From Candidatus Thorarchaeota archaeon (GTDB lineage: Archaea > Asgardarchaeota > Thorarchaeia > Thorarchaeales > Thorarchaeaceae): a DNA stretch of 64,000 nucleotides. The notes under the pieces are model-generated. The model did not search any database and was not told where the DNA came from. It worked only from the letters and a program-made list of their open reading frames with translations. The stretch spans positions 1 through 64,000 of the forward strand of contig JAEOUN010000074.1 of NCBI GenBank assembly GCA_016839245.1, read 5' to 3'. This document shows, piece by piece, positions 37,012 to 46,024 of this stretch. The stretch's first letter is position 1. Each line of letters begins with the position of its first letter. The translations under genes and the position numbers were made by a program.

Positions 37012-38589
37012 GTGACAGAGCTACAAACAAGAATTACAGAAGTCACAATCTTCAGAGATGGAGCCCGAATAACGAGGACTGGAAAGATCAAAGTTACACA
37101 AGGGTCTCATAAAGTGATTGTCAATGACATCACAGAATATGCCCAATCGGATAGTTTTCGAGTAAAAGGGAGAGGACCAGCAAAACTTGCGAGCATTGAT
37201 GTGCGTTCGCACTCGGAAGTATTTGAACCATCAGATGATGTCAAACCTCTTCATGAACAGTTGAAAGAATTAAAGAAAAAGCAGCAAGAAATTCATGATA
37301 GTATAGATTTTCATAACAATCGACTTGGAAATCTACAAAAAATGCTTTCAGAGTTTTCTAATAATTTTGGTCAAGTCTATGCAGCAAATGAGGGTGATAT
37401 TAAACATCTCAGCGATATGGATAAAGGCTCCTCAAAAATGGCTATTACAACTAGAGAAACAATCAGACAATTGGAGGATGAACTTGAGGAGATTAGCAAA
37501 GAGATAGAAGTGATTCGAGCAAATATTAACAGGATTATCTCAGAGCGAAGAATGAAAACAACCTATTCAGTTGAAGTATCTCTTGAAGTATCAAGTGAGT
37601 CTGAAATTGAGATAGATGTGACATACCAGACAAGTAATGCTCATTGGATACCATGTTATGACATAGATTTACTCCCAGGAAAGGCGCAACTGCGAAGGAC
37701 TGCATTACTTTACAATCAGACCAGAGAAGATTGGATCAAAGTAAAACTAATCGTATCAACTGCAACTGCAAGACCTGCAGAAGCAATCAAACCGACTCCA
37801 TATTATGTAAGCGTATATGATCCCACATTGGAGAGAGCAAGGTCGGAGGGGAGAACAATGAGGAAGGAAAAAGCGCGTCCTGAAGCTACTCCAAAGGCAA
37901 TGATGGAATTTGCACCACCACCATCGCCACCTCCTGAAATCGAAGAAGAATTCGCAGATGTGAATGAAACTATTTCAGGTATAGCAATTTACGAGATTCA
38001 AAAACCAGCTACGATTCCAAGTGATAATGAGAAGCATCCTGTAACATTGACAGAAGAGAGTCTTGAATCAGAAACAATTTACTATTGGTATTCAGAAGGA
38101 CTGGCAGAAGTAGTAGCTCAAGATAAGGTGACAAATGAAGATAATGTTATTCTTCCAGGAAACGCAAAGGTTTACGCTGAAGGAGAATATATTGGAGAAA
38201 CTGCATTTGCACAGATTGCACCTAGAGAGCCTTTCAAAATTGGAACAAGAATTGCATATGATGTCAAGGCAGAAAAGAGGTTGATAAACCGTGAAATAGA
38301 AAAAACAGGTGTAATAAAAGGCAAGCTTCGACGTTCCTATGAATATCGTCTTGAGATTCAAAACTTCTCGAAAAAAACAATTACAATAGACATCTATGAT
38401 AGAGTCCCGCACAGTCTAAGTACTCAAATTGAGGTGAAAGCTGAATGGGAAAAACTAGGTGCTGAGAAACAAAATTTGGGCATTATTGAATGGCACAAGA
38501 CAATTGAGCCCAATCAGAAAGAAACTATCGAATATGACTATGAAGTTGTTTGGGAAAAAGGAGTCATAGTCACTCCACAATTACCTTAG
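37012..38589 (+). CDS. DUF4139 (MuiA-like) protein, copy 1
   Basis: Belongs to the mucoidy-inhibitor MuiA-like family: an N-terminal DUF4140 region (ITEVTIFRDGARITRTG, with TEYAQSDSFRVKGRG), a long coiled coil (about residues 65-180), and the C-terminal DUF4139 beta domain (NAHWIPCYDIDLLPG, with LLYNQTREDWIKVKL and PGNAKVYAEGEYIG). GTG at 37012 aligns exactly with the start of the neighbouring copy; an upstream ATG at 36976 would add 12 poorly matching residues. A Pro/Glu-rich linker lies near 290-320. No signal peptide. Molecular function of the family is unknown. Transcribed together with copy 2, 11 bases on. Confidence 0.85.
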   Translation: MTELQTRITEVTIFRDGARITRTGKIKVTQGSHKVIVNDITEYAQSDSFRVKGRGPAKLASIDVRSHSEVFEPSDDVKPLHEQLKELKKKQQEIHDSIDFHNNRLGNLQKMLSEFSNNFGQVYAANEGDIKHLSDMDKGSSKMAITTRETIRQLEDELEEISKEIEVIRANINRIISERRMKTTYSVEVSLEVSSESEIEIDVTYQTSNAHWIPCYDIDLLPGKAQLRRTALLYNQTREDWIKVKLIVSTATARPAEAIKPTPYYVSVYDPTLERARSEGRTMRKEKARPEATPKAMMEFAPPPSPPPEIEEEFADVNETISGIAIYEIQKPATIPSDNEKHPVTLTEESLESETIYYWYSEGLAEVVAQDKVTNEDNVILPGNAKVYAEGEYIGETAFAQIAPREPFKIGTRIAYDVKAEKRLINREIEKTGVIKGKLRRSYEYRLEIQNFSKKTITIDIYDRVPHSLSTQIEVKAEWEKLGAEKQNLGIIEWHKTIEPNQKETIEYDYEVVWEKGVIVTPQLP

Positions 38590-38600
38590 GAGGAAATTGA

Positions 38601-40196
38601 ATGAAAGAGGTACAATCTACAATTACTAATGTGACAATCTTTCGTGACGGAGCTAGAGTCATCAGAGTTGGAAAGACCGAGCTCGGTGTTGGAGAACAAG
38701 TTGTGAGAATTAATGGGATAACTGAATATGCACAAAATGATAGCTTTAGAGTAAAGGGACGTGGAAAAGCTGCACTTCGGGGTATTGATGTTAAAAAAAT
38801 CACAAAAACATACGAACCAGACGGAGACATCAAAATCGAACTCGAGAAGTTAAAGGAGCTTGAAAAGAAGAAACGGTCTCTCCAAGATCAAATTGAATTT
38901 GAGCAGCAGAGAATTACAAACCAAGACACAATAATGGCTCAATTTAGTACTGAATTTGGAAAATGGTTCAGCATCGGTGAAACGAGCATGGACAATCTTA
39001 CAAAAATGGACAAGATGAATCAAACCTTAATACTCGATGCAAAGCAGAATCTACGTGCATTAGCAAGAGAGATTGAAACGATGGATTCGAAAATCTCAGC
39101 TCTACGAATGAATATACAGCAGATACAAGGAGAGCGAAGAACTGAAACATTTACCATTGTCGATATCAATCTAGATGTCAAGGAGAGTACTCCTGTTGAA
39201 CTTGAAGTCACATACCAACTATCATCTGCAAATTGGTATCCTACATATGATGTTGATATTGGCGATGGGACCACTTCATTAAAGCGAATAGCAGTCATCC
39301 AGAATAACACATTAGAGGACTGGAGAGATGTTGGTCTTGCAGTATCTACAGCTTCAGCCAGACCTGTGGAGGCAATCCAACCTCAACCATACTATATTGA
39401 TACATATAAACCAGTTATTCGATCAAAGCCAATTGGTGGACCAAGTGGATTAGAGGATTTTAGAGGGCGTTCGAGTACGACAATTAAAGAAGTTAAAGAA
39501 ATGATCGGGGATATTTCTGAAATCATTGCTGAGCCAAAACCAGAAATGATTGAAGAGTATGCCTTAGCTACAGAGAGTCTTGGTGGAATTACAATATATG
39601 ACGTTCCTGGAAAAGTCACTATTGCATCAGACAGTAATCCACATCCAATTACTCTTACAACAGAAGATTTCGATTCGAGAAGACTTCATTATTGGAATGC
39701 AGCTGCCATGACTGAGGTCGTAGCACAGGATGAGATCACTAATGGTGATTCAATAATCCTACCAGGTAATGTAAAGGTCTATGCAGCTGGAGACTTCATT
39801 GGAGAAACACAAGTAGAATCAATTGCTCCTAGAGAGAAGTTTAGACTTGGTACAAGAGCTGCCTATGATATTAAAGCTGAAAAGAAACTCCTTGAGAAGG
39901 ATACTGAAAAAGCTGGCATCACCCGAGGAAAACAGAAGAGGGGGTACAAGTACGAGCTTGAAATCAAGAACTTCTCTAAGAAAGAAGTTGAGATACACGT
40001 AGTTGATAGAATCCCATATTCTAACTCCGAGAAGATAACAATAGAAATGAATGAACCAAGTAATTCATTCAAGAAATATGAATTAGGAATTATTACATGG
40101 GAAAAGAAAATCGCTCCTAATCAAGATATGAAAATGGAATATTCGTATGAAGTTGAATGGGAGAAAGATCTGATAATCAGACCTCCTCTACCTTAA
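38601..40196 (+). CDS. DUF4139 (MuiA-like) protein, copy 2
   Basis: Tandem paralog of the preceding gene with the same architecture: N-terminal ITNVTIFRDGARVIRVG, coiled coil (about 70-180), SANWYPTYDVDIGDG, PGNVKVYAAGDFIGET and the shared end (YEVEWEKD, near-identical to YEVVWEKG in copy 1). Start ATG 38601 has AGGAGG at 38588-38593. The two copies differ most in the central linker. Soluble, probably cytoplasmic. Tandem arrangement suggests a hetero-oligomer or recent divergence; the function is not known. Confidence 0.87.
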   Translation: MKEVQSTITNVTIFRDGARVIRVGKTELGVGEQVVRINGITEYAQNDSFRVKGRGKAALRGIDVKKITKTYEPDGDIKIELEKLKELEKKKRSLQDQIEFEQQRITNQDTIMAQFSTEFGKWFSIGETSMDNLTKMDKMNQTLILDAKQNLRALAREIETMDSKISALRMNIQQIQGERRTETFTIVDINLDVKESTPVELEVTYQLSSANWYPTYDVDIGDGTTSLKRIAVIQNNTLEDWRDVGLAVSTASARPVEAIQPQPYYIDTYKPVIRSKPIGGPSGLEDFRGRSSTTIKEVKEMIGDISEIIAEPKPEMIEEYALATESLGGITIYDVPGKVTIASDSNPHPITLTTEDFDSRRLHYWNAAAMTEVVAQDEITNGDSIILPGNVKVYAAGDFIGETQVESIAPREKFRLGTRAAYDIKAEKKLLEKDTEKAGITRGKQKRGYKYELEIKNFSKKEVEIHVVDRIPYSNSEKITIEMNEPSNSFKKYELGIITWEKKIAPNQDMKMEYSYEVEWEKDLIIRPPLP

Positions 40197-40223
40197 TGAA
40201 AATGGCAAGAGAGAGTTACTGGA

Positions 40224-41576
40224 TCACCAGTGACTCATCTCTTCAATTATGGCAACAATCCGTTGCTGACATTTTCTATATTTTTCTAGAGAGATACTCT
40301 CATTTGGTGAGTGTGCCTTTCCGAGATGGTCGCCACATCCAATAGACACCATTGGCACAGATTCATTAAATAGATACAAAGGACCAGAACCCGGGCTGGT
40401 TGGGTGAACAATAAGGTCTCCAAATATCCGCCTATTTGCAGTTTTAATTATCGTTACAAATGGATGGTCAATTGGAGTTTTTGCAGCAGGATATCCGTCA
40501 AAATGCGTAATTTTGACATCTGAGAATCCGTGTTGATTTAGATGATTTCTCAATTTTCTACAGATATCGTCAGGATGCATTCCTTCTACTAATCGAAAGT
40601 CAAGCTTGGCAGAAGCTTTTGCTGGAAGCACAGTCATAGAACCCTTGCCTTGGTAACCAGAAGTAAGACCACATATATTGCAGCTTGGATCACCATAGTA
40701 AGCCTTCTTTAGGTCATTACCTGTGAGTTCATTTAGATACTCGTCTATCCCATAGGTCTCTTTTAGTTTTTCTTCATGAAGATCGATTTTATCAATTGCT
40801 TGAATTTCGCTCTCACTAAGTGGTTTGAGCGCATCGTAAAAACCATCTATAAGGATACGACTATTTTCATCACGTAATGAATTAAGAGCCTGCACTAATC
40901 TATATGCTGCTGAAGGAAGAACACAAGCAAGACTAGAATGCATATTTCTAGAAAGTAATTCCACTTCCAGTTCCACAATAAGAATACCTTTCAAGCCCAA
41001 CCATACCTCTTCCACTCCTTGGATGTCAGCGCTTCCAAACTCCCATATTCCTCCATCTGCTGTGATGAAGTCTTTATTCTTCATGATATATTCAGGAAGG
41101 TGGATGCTACCAATCTCCTCTTCTCCTTCAACGACAAACTTGATGTTTACCGGTAACTTAGTTTCAGTTTCTCGAAAGGCTTTGATGGCCCAAATGCGAG
41201 ATGTTAAGTCACCTTTATTGTCAGTGACACCTCTACCCCAAAGCCGACCTTCACTAATTTCTGGATCGAATGGAGGGGAGTCCCAGAGATCGAAAGGTTC
41301 AGCTGGTTGCACATCATAATGGTCGTAAAATAGAAGCGTCCGTTTTGCTCCAACATCTAACCATCCAGTAACGACAGGAGAACCAGATGTCTCGTGAATC
41401 TTTGTATTAAGTCCAATATCGTGTAACATTCCCTCGACAAGATCTGCAGTTTCTTGAATACCTTCACCTTTTGCAGCAACTGTTGGAATACGAACCAGTT
41501 TTTTGAGAGCTTGAAGTGAGTCGTCTTGACTTCTATCAATGAAATTGATTACTTCTTGACTCAATCGGATCACCAA
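40224..41576 (-). CDS. M20-family metallopeptidase (dipeptidase/deacylase type)
   Basis: A di-zinc hydrolase that removes amino acids from short peptides or acyl groups from amino acids. Zinc ligands and catalytic residues are visible: FYDHYDVQP (His86, Asp88), GRGVTDNKGD (bridging Asp119), VEGEEEIGS (Glu152-Glu153 general base and ligand) and the late GDHLGKAHSPNE with the last His. The dimerization (lid) domain lies at about 200-320. 450 residues is usual for the CPG2/carnosinase-like branch. The start is TTG 41576 or GTG 41573; neither has a ribosome site. No signal peptide, so it likely processes peptides imported by the Opp systems. Confidence 0.9.
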   Translation of the reverse strand: MVIRLSQEVINFIDRSQDDSLQALKKLVRIPTVAAKGEGIQETADLVEGMLHDIGLNTKIHETSGSPVVTGWLDVGAKRTLLFYDHYDVQPAEPFDLWDSPPFDPEISEGRLWGRGVTDNKGDLTSRIWAIKAFRETETKLPVNIKFVVEGEEEIGSIHLPEYIMKNKDFITADGGIWEFGSADIQGVEEVWLGLKGILIVELEVELLSRNMHSSLACVLPSAAYRLVQALNSLRDENSRILIDGFYDALKPLSESEIQAIDKIDLHEEKLKETYGIDEYLNELTGNDLKKAYYGDPSCNICGLTSGYQGKGSMTVLPAKASAKLDFRLVEGMHPDDICRKLRNHLNQHGFSDVKITHFDGYPAAKTPIDHPFVTIIKTANRRIFGDLIVHPTSPGSGPLYLFNESVPMVSIGCGDHLGKAHSPNESISLEKYRKCQQRIVAIIEEMSHW

Positions 41577-41691
41577 AAAAAGCCAGTCACTACTCAGTGA
41601 AATATCCTCTTATTTCTGCTATTATCAATAAAAAGGAAAATAATAATGGGGAACTGCGGAAAATCCACAGCTCTCCATAATCTTACTTTAT

Positions 41692-41844
41692 TTAGAGTTC
41701 TACGGGTCGACAAAGATACTCTTTTTTATTTGCAGCTCGTCCGCAGACTTCGCAAATATATTTTGGATTCTTCACACGTTCTCTCATCTTCTCGACACCA
41801 TTATGTCTAGCAAATTCACACATGTGTTCATCGTGTTGGTTCAT
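41692..41844 (-). CDS. 50-residue cysteine-containing small protein
   Basis: Short gene with an excellent TAGGAGGAAT ribosome site upstream of ATG 41844. The product begins MNQHDEHMCEFARHNG and contains KYICEVCGRAANKKEYLC, giving Cys9, a CxxC pair at 31 and 34, and Cys45, with several His. This suggests a small zinc-binding (treble-clef or ribbon-like) protein. It lies between the M20 peptidase and a divergent MFS gene. No known family assigned. Confidence 0.75.
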   Translation of the reverse strand: MNQHDEHMCEFARHNGVEKMRERVKNPKYICEVCGRAANKKEYLCRPVEL

Positions 41845-41934
41845 GAAGAATTCCTCCTAATGTGACATACAACTTTCATTCTATTGTAATAAGCATTAGG
41901 AAAGAGATGTCTGGTAGAAACTTTATCTTTCCTC

Positions 41935-43191
41935 ATGATTTTCAGATTATTGAAGAAAATGATAAACGAATCTCTGCAAAGAAGTGATTGGAGAGCTCTC
42001 AAGTCTGTCTATGATTCAGCCTTTTTTTGCAGTCTTGGCTTCTTCGTTGTGAGTTTCATCATTCCAATTATTGCTTATGGATATATGGATGCATCAGCAA
42101 TCGAAGTGGCGTTGATTTTCTCATTACTCACACTCGGTTCAGCAATCTTTTCTCCTGTTGCGGGTAAAATTGCTAAGACCGGCAGAAGGAGAAGCACAAT
42201 TGCTGTGGGAGCATCTGTTCGAGCTCTGGCGTATATGGGAATGGCAGCATCGGTCTTCCTAGGAAACAAGTACATCCTTATTCTTAATAGTCTGGTCTGG
42301 GGGCTTGGCGCAGCATTCTACACCGTTGGGAGTGACGCAGAGATTTCTGAACGTGTACTGCAGAAAAACCGAGCGGAGGCATTTGGTAAACGACAAGCTG
42401 CAAACGGAAAGGGAAGCGTAATTGGAGCAATAATTGGATTTACTGTGATCTTAAGCATCCCAGACATAGGCATCTTCATCGCATTTGGTATGTTTGCAGT
42501 TTCTAATCTCGTTGGGAGTATTATTGTCATCATTCATAAAGATCAAGATGAAGAGGAACTCAATTATCCACTGAATGAAAAAGGACAAAAAATGATTGGT
42601 TTTGGGATAGCAGCACTTATTGTCGCAGCCGCCATTGACACCTTCATTTCGGCCTTGTTATCACCATTTGTTGAACTCTTCATTATTGAGAGATTTACTA
42701 GTGATTTGACTCAGATTGCATTAATCTATCTTCCAGGAGGAATTATCTCAGGTCTTTTTGGAGGAAGGATGGGACGTCTAGCAGATCACAAGAATAAAAC
42801 TGCTATCGTATCACTGGCAGTCATTGTTGGTGCCATAAGCACACTAGGATTAGTGTTCATCCCGACAATACTTGGGTGGCCATTCAATTTACTATCAGTC
42901 GCCATTTTGTTCTGCATTGGAAGTGCAACAGGAGTCATGGCATATACAGCAATGTCGTCAATCTTTGGTTCTGCGTACCAAGGCAGGGCAAGCGAGGGAT
43001 TTGGCATATATGAAGGAGCTATGGGATTTTCACGGTTTTCTGCACCATTAATTGGAGGAGTATTATGGGATTTCCTTGATCCATCAGCACCTTTCATCCT
43101 CGTTGGTCTGTCTGGTTTTATTCTTGTACCAATCTATGTATATGGAATGCACTGTTATAATAAAGCGGCAGAAAAAGCAGGATTAGCATAG
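41935..43191 (+). CDS. MFS transporter
   Basis: Twelve hydrophobic segments in 418 residues and a motif-A-like loop GKIAKTGRRRS between helices 2 and 3, with a second copy GGRMGRLADHKNKT between helices 8 and 9, identify a major facilitator carrier. A charged central loop (about residues 200-220, HKDQDEEELN) separates the halves. The start may be ATG 41935 or ATG 41959; no ribosome site favours either. Substrate unknown. It precedes the GAPDH gene, with 76 bases between. Confidence 0.8.
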   Translation: MIFRLLKKMINESLQRSDWRALKSVYDSAFFCSLGFFVVSFIIPIIAYGYMDASAIEVALIFSLLTLGSAIFSPVAGKIAKTGRRRSTIAVGASVRALAYMGMAASVFLGNKYILILNSLVWGLGAAFYTVGSDAEISERVLQKNRAEAFGKRQAANGKGSVIGAIIGFTVILSIPDIGIFIAFGMFAVSNLVGSIIVIIHKDQDEEELNYPLNEKGQKMIGFGIAALIVAAAIDTFISALLSPFVELFIIERFTSDLTQIALIYLPGGIISGLFGGRMGRLADHKNKTAIVSLAVIVGAISTLGLVFIPTILGWPFNLLSVAILFCIGSATGVMAYTAMSSIFGSAYQGRASEGFGIYEGAMGFSRFSAPLIGGVLWDFLDPSAPFILVGLSGFILVPIYVYGMHCYNKAAEKAGLA

Positions 43192-43267
43192 AAAGGTATT
43201 CTATGAGTAAAGATATATCAAAGAATGCGTGCATGTAGATTCAGAACACTGGAGAGGTGTCACATTC

Positions 43268-44272
43268 ATGACTATTCGTGTAGGTATTAATGGATTTGGA
43301 AGAATTGGACGCGGTTTTCTTCGTGCAGCGTTAGAAAAGAAAGGTTTTGACATTGTTGCGGCGAATGATCTCACAACAGAAACAACCCTCGCGCATCTTA
43401 TGAGATATGATACAATCATGGGACGTTTTGAGGGGACTGTCGAAGCAGGGAAAGGCAGCATCACGGTCAATGGTGATGAAATCAAGGTATTCTCTGAGAG
43501 AGACCCTGCTAACCTTCCTTGGAAGGAACTTGATATTGATATTGTAATTGAATCAACAGGTTTCTTTAGAAAAAGAGAAGATGCTGAGAAGCACATCAAA
43601 GCAGGGGCAAAGAAGGTAATCATAAGTGCGCCTGGGAAAGGTGAAATGTTGACTGTTGTTCCAGGAGTCAATGATCACGATTATGATCCCGACAAGCATC
43701 ATATCATCTCAAATGCATCATGCACCACTAATTGCCTAGCACCGATGGTAAAAGTAATTGATGAAGCATTTGGTATCAAACAGGGTTTCATGACAACAAT
43801 TCATGCAGTCACAAATGATCAAGTCATGTTGGATGGACCCCACTCAGATTTGCGACGCGCGAGAGCTGCATGCTGGAATATTGTACCAACAAGTACAGGA
43901 GCTGCAAAAGCTATTGGTTTGGTTTATCCAAAAGCCCAAGGAAAACTTGATGGGATGGCTCTGAGAGTTCCAGTAATGGATGCTTCATTAGTAGACTTAA
44001 GCGTCATACTGGAAAACGAAGTAAGCATTGATTCTGTCAATGATTCTTTCAAGAAAGCAGCAAATCAAGGAAGTCTATCTCCATATCTTGCGTATCTGGA
44101 TGAACCTCTTGTATCATCAGATTTTATCAATGATCCACATTCATGCTCTTTTGACTCATTACTTACAATGACTAAAGGCAATATGGCAAAGGTCCTTGGA
44201 TGGTACGATAACGAAGCTGGATACAGTCACCGTCTTGCAGATCTTGCGTATGTGATTGGAAGAAAGATGTAA
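43268..44272 (+). CDS. gap: Glyceraldehyde-3-phosphate dehydrogenase, class I (bacterial/eukaryotic type)
   Basis: Oxidises glyceraldehyde 3-phosphate with NAD(P) and phosphate to 1,3-bisphosphoglycerate in glycolysis, or the reverse in gluconeogenesis. ATG 43268 starts MTIRVGINGFGRIGR, the dinucleotide-binding site; Asp34 in AANDL suits NAD. The active site is SNASCTTNCLAP (Cys152) with His179 in TTIHAVTN. The 334 residues match class I enzymes. This differs from the class II enzyme typical of Archaea (SCNTTG active site), so acquisition from bacteria is likely. GGAGAGGTG precedes the start. A strong terminator follows. Confidence 0.96.
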   Translation: MTIRVGINGFGRIGRGFLRAALEKKGFDIVAANDLTTETTLAHLMRYDTIMGRFEGTVEAGKGSITVNGDEIKVFSERDPANLPWKELDIDIVIESTGFFRKREDAEKHIKAGAKKVIISAPGKGEMLTVVPGVNDHDYDPDKHHIISNASCTTNCLAPMVKVIDEAFGIKQGFMTTIHAVTNDQVMLDGPHSDLRRARAACWNIVPTSTGAAKAIGLVYPKAQGKLDGMALRVPVMDASLVDLSVILENEVSIDSVNDSFKKAANQGSLSPYLAYLDEPLVSSDFINDPHSCSFDSLLTMTKGNMAKVLGWYDNEAGYSHRLADLAYVIGRKM

Positions 44273-44282
44273 TAATAGCTGT

Positions 44283-44323
44283 AGGGTCTCTAGAACATAG
44301 GGACCTTCTCTAATTTTTTTTTT
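44283..44323 (+). terminator. Terminator after gap
   Basis: GGTCTCT (44285-44291) pairs with AGGGACC (44299-44305, one G-U), loop of seven bases, followed by ten consecutive T at 44314-44323. Confidence 0.8.
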
Positions 44324-44417
44324 CTCTCTTAAGTCATAATCTGAATATTATCATCACTCCTCATTGAAGAGAAGCTTTTTCATTCAATCAAGAATAAAGC
44401 TTTATCGAGGTTTCACA

Positions 44418-45602
44418 ATGAAAGCAATCATCAATGCAACAATTCTCTGTCCTATAAATGGTCAAATCAAAAATGGAACGATATTATTTGAAGATAAAAT
44501 TGAAGACATAGGCTCAGACATAGTCATTCCAAAAGGAACTAAGATTATTGACGCAAAAGGTAAGTACGTGCTTCCTGGTTTTATCGATGCACATACGCAT
44601 CAAGGACTCTTTGATGGCTCGATTGGGTGGGCAGGAGCAGATGGTAATGAGATCACTAAAGCAACAACACCTGAAGTCCGCGGCATTGATTCATTCAACC
44701 CTGAAGAACCATCATTGAAAGAAGTCATTCAAGGTGGAGTTACTTGTATCAACACAGGACCAGGCTCGGGTAATGTAATTTCAGGAGAATGTTTCATTGT
44801 AAAACCGATAGGCTCTGGAGTTGTTGATGAGATGGTTCTAATGGCACCTTCAGGACTCAAAGTAGCCTTTGGTGAAAATCCAAAGAAAATCCATGGCACA
44901 GAAAAAAGAACACCATCAACTAGAATGGGTATCGCATCAGTGTTACGGACTGCTTTTGTTGATGCGCAGAATCACATGCGCGAAATAGACACTTATCTTA
45001 CTAAGTCTAAGGAAGCAGAAGAAAAAGGGGAATCATTACCTCCAGCTCCAAAAAGAGACCTTGGTCTCGAAACTATAATCAAAGTCCTCAAAGGTGAGAT
45101 TCCAATTCATGCCCACGCACATAGAGCAGATGATATTGCTACAGCAATCAGAATAGCAAAAGAATTCAATGTCAAGGCAATCCTAATTCATTGTACTGAA
45201 GGACATAAGATTACCAAATTCATTGCTAAATCGAAGTTTCCTGCAGTAATAGGTCCGACCATCTATTGGGTGACTAAACCAGAAACAAAGGAAAAGGGAT
45301 TCAAAACAGCGGTTGAATTGAATAAAGCAGGAGTAAAAGTCGCATTGCAAACTGACTCTCTGACACCCATGAACTACTTTCCACTTTTACCCATGAGTGT
45401 TATCAAAGAAGGAATGAGTCGCAAAGACGCCTTGAAATGTGTAACAATCAATCCAGCTGAAATTTTGGGAATTGGAAATAGGGTGGGTTCCTTAGAATCC
45501 GGAAAGGATGCAGATATTGTGATTTGGTCAGGAGACCCATTTGATTTCTATAGCAAAGTAGAGCAAATCTTCATCAATGGAAATAATGTTCCATTGAATT
45601 GA
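44418..45602 (+). CDS. Metal-dependent amidohydrolase (imidazolonepropionase-like)
   Basis: A TIM-barrel hydrolase of the amidohydrolase superfamily. ATG 44418 gives the normal N-terminal composite-beta strand (MKAIINATILCPINGQ, then IIDAKGKYVLPGFIDAHTH). Metal and catalytic residues are seen in FIDAHTHQG, the HAHAHRADDI strand, LIHCTEGHK and QTDSLTPM (final Asp). The C-terminus (NPAEILGIGNRVGSLESGKD) is the usual beta sandwich ending ADIVIWSGDPFD. GAGGTTTCACA precedes the start. Substrate unknown: cyclic amides, N-acyl amino acids or short peptides are plausible. A small membrane protein gene follows after 18 bases. Confidence 0.88.
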   Translation: MKAIINATILCPINGQIKNGTILFEDKIEDIGSDIVIPKGTKIIDAKGKYVLPGFIDAHTHQGLFDGSIGWAGADGNEITKATTPEVRGIDSFNPEEPSLKEVIQGGVTCINTGPGSGNVISGECFIVKPIGSGVVDEMVLMAPSGLKVAFGENPKKIHGTEKRTPSTRMGIASVLRTAFVDAQNHMREIDTYLTKSKEAEEKGESLPPAPKRDLGLETIIKVLKGEIPIHAHAHRADDIATAIRIAKEFNVKAILIHCTEGHKITKFIAKSKFPAVIGPTIYWVTKPETKEKGFKTAVELNKAGVKVALQTDSLTPMNYFPLLPMSVIKEGMSRKDALKCVTINPAEILGIGNRVGSLESGKDADIVIWSGDPFDFYSKVEQIFINGNNVPLN

Positions 45603-45620
45603 TTATGGACGGAAGTACTT

Positions 45621-45992
45621 ATGGCAGAAGTTCGCTACATCTTAGGTTTTGGAATGATCCTTCTTGGAGCATACCTGTTTCTGCAATCAATGGTCATTAT
45701 AATGACAGGGGATATACTTGGCAGCTGGACTTCTTGGGTCTTTTATCTTACTTTTGGAATCATCTTAATTTCATTTGGACCAGGCGTGATTGTCTGGTCG
45801 TATACCAAAAATTACCAAGATACCTATAATCGTTTGACAAATCAGACTCTATGGCAAGTAATTCAGATTCCTAAAACCTGCCCATCTTGCGAAAATCAGA
45901 TTGAGATGCACACCTTGGAATGGATTGGACCGAACGAGGTGCGTTGTCCATTCTGTTCAAATGAATTGGAAATTAAAACATCTTTATGTTGA
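45621..45992 (+). CDS. Small membrane protein with C-terminal zinc ribbon
   Basis: Two transmembrane helices (about residues 5-27 and 40-63), then a soluble tail with CPSCENQI and RCPFCSNELE, two CxxC pairs spaced as in zinc ribbons. Family not recognised. The cytoplasmic ribbon could mediate protein or nucleic-acid contacts. It lies 18 bases after the amidohydrolase stop and probably shares its message. Confidence 0.7.
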   Translation: MAEVRYILGFGMILLGAYLFLQSMVIIMTGDILGSWTSWVFYLTFGIILISFGPGVIVWSYTKNYQDTYNRLTNQTLWQVIQIPKTCPSCENQIEMHTLEWIGPNEVRCPFCSNELEIKTSLC

Positions 45993-46024
45993 TAGTATTC
46001 TTCAAGCAACAAGTCAAGATTCAA

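Noticed and set aside
43229..43267. Upstream extension of GAPDH
   Set aside because: Family members begin at MTIRVGINGFG, which starts at 43268 with a ribosome site in front.
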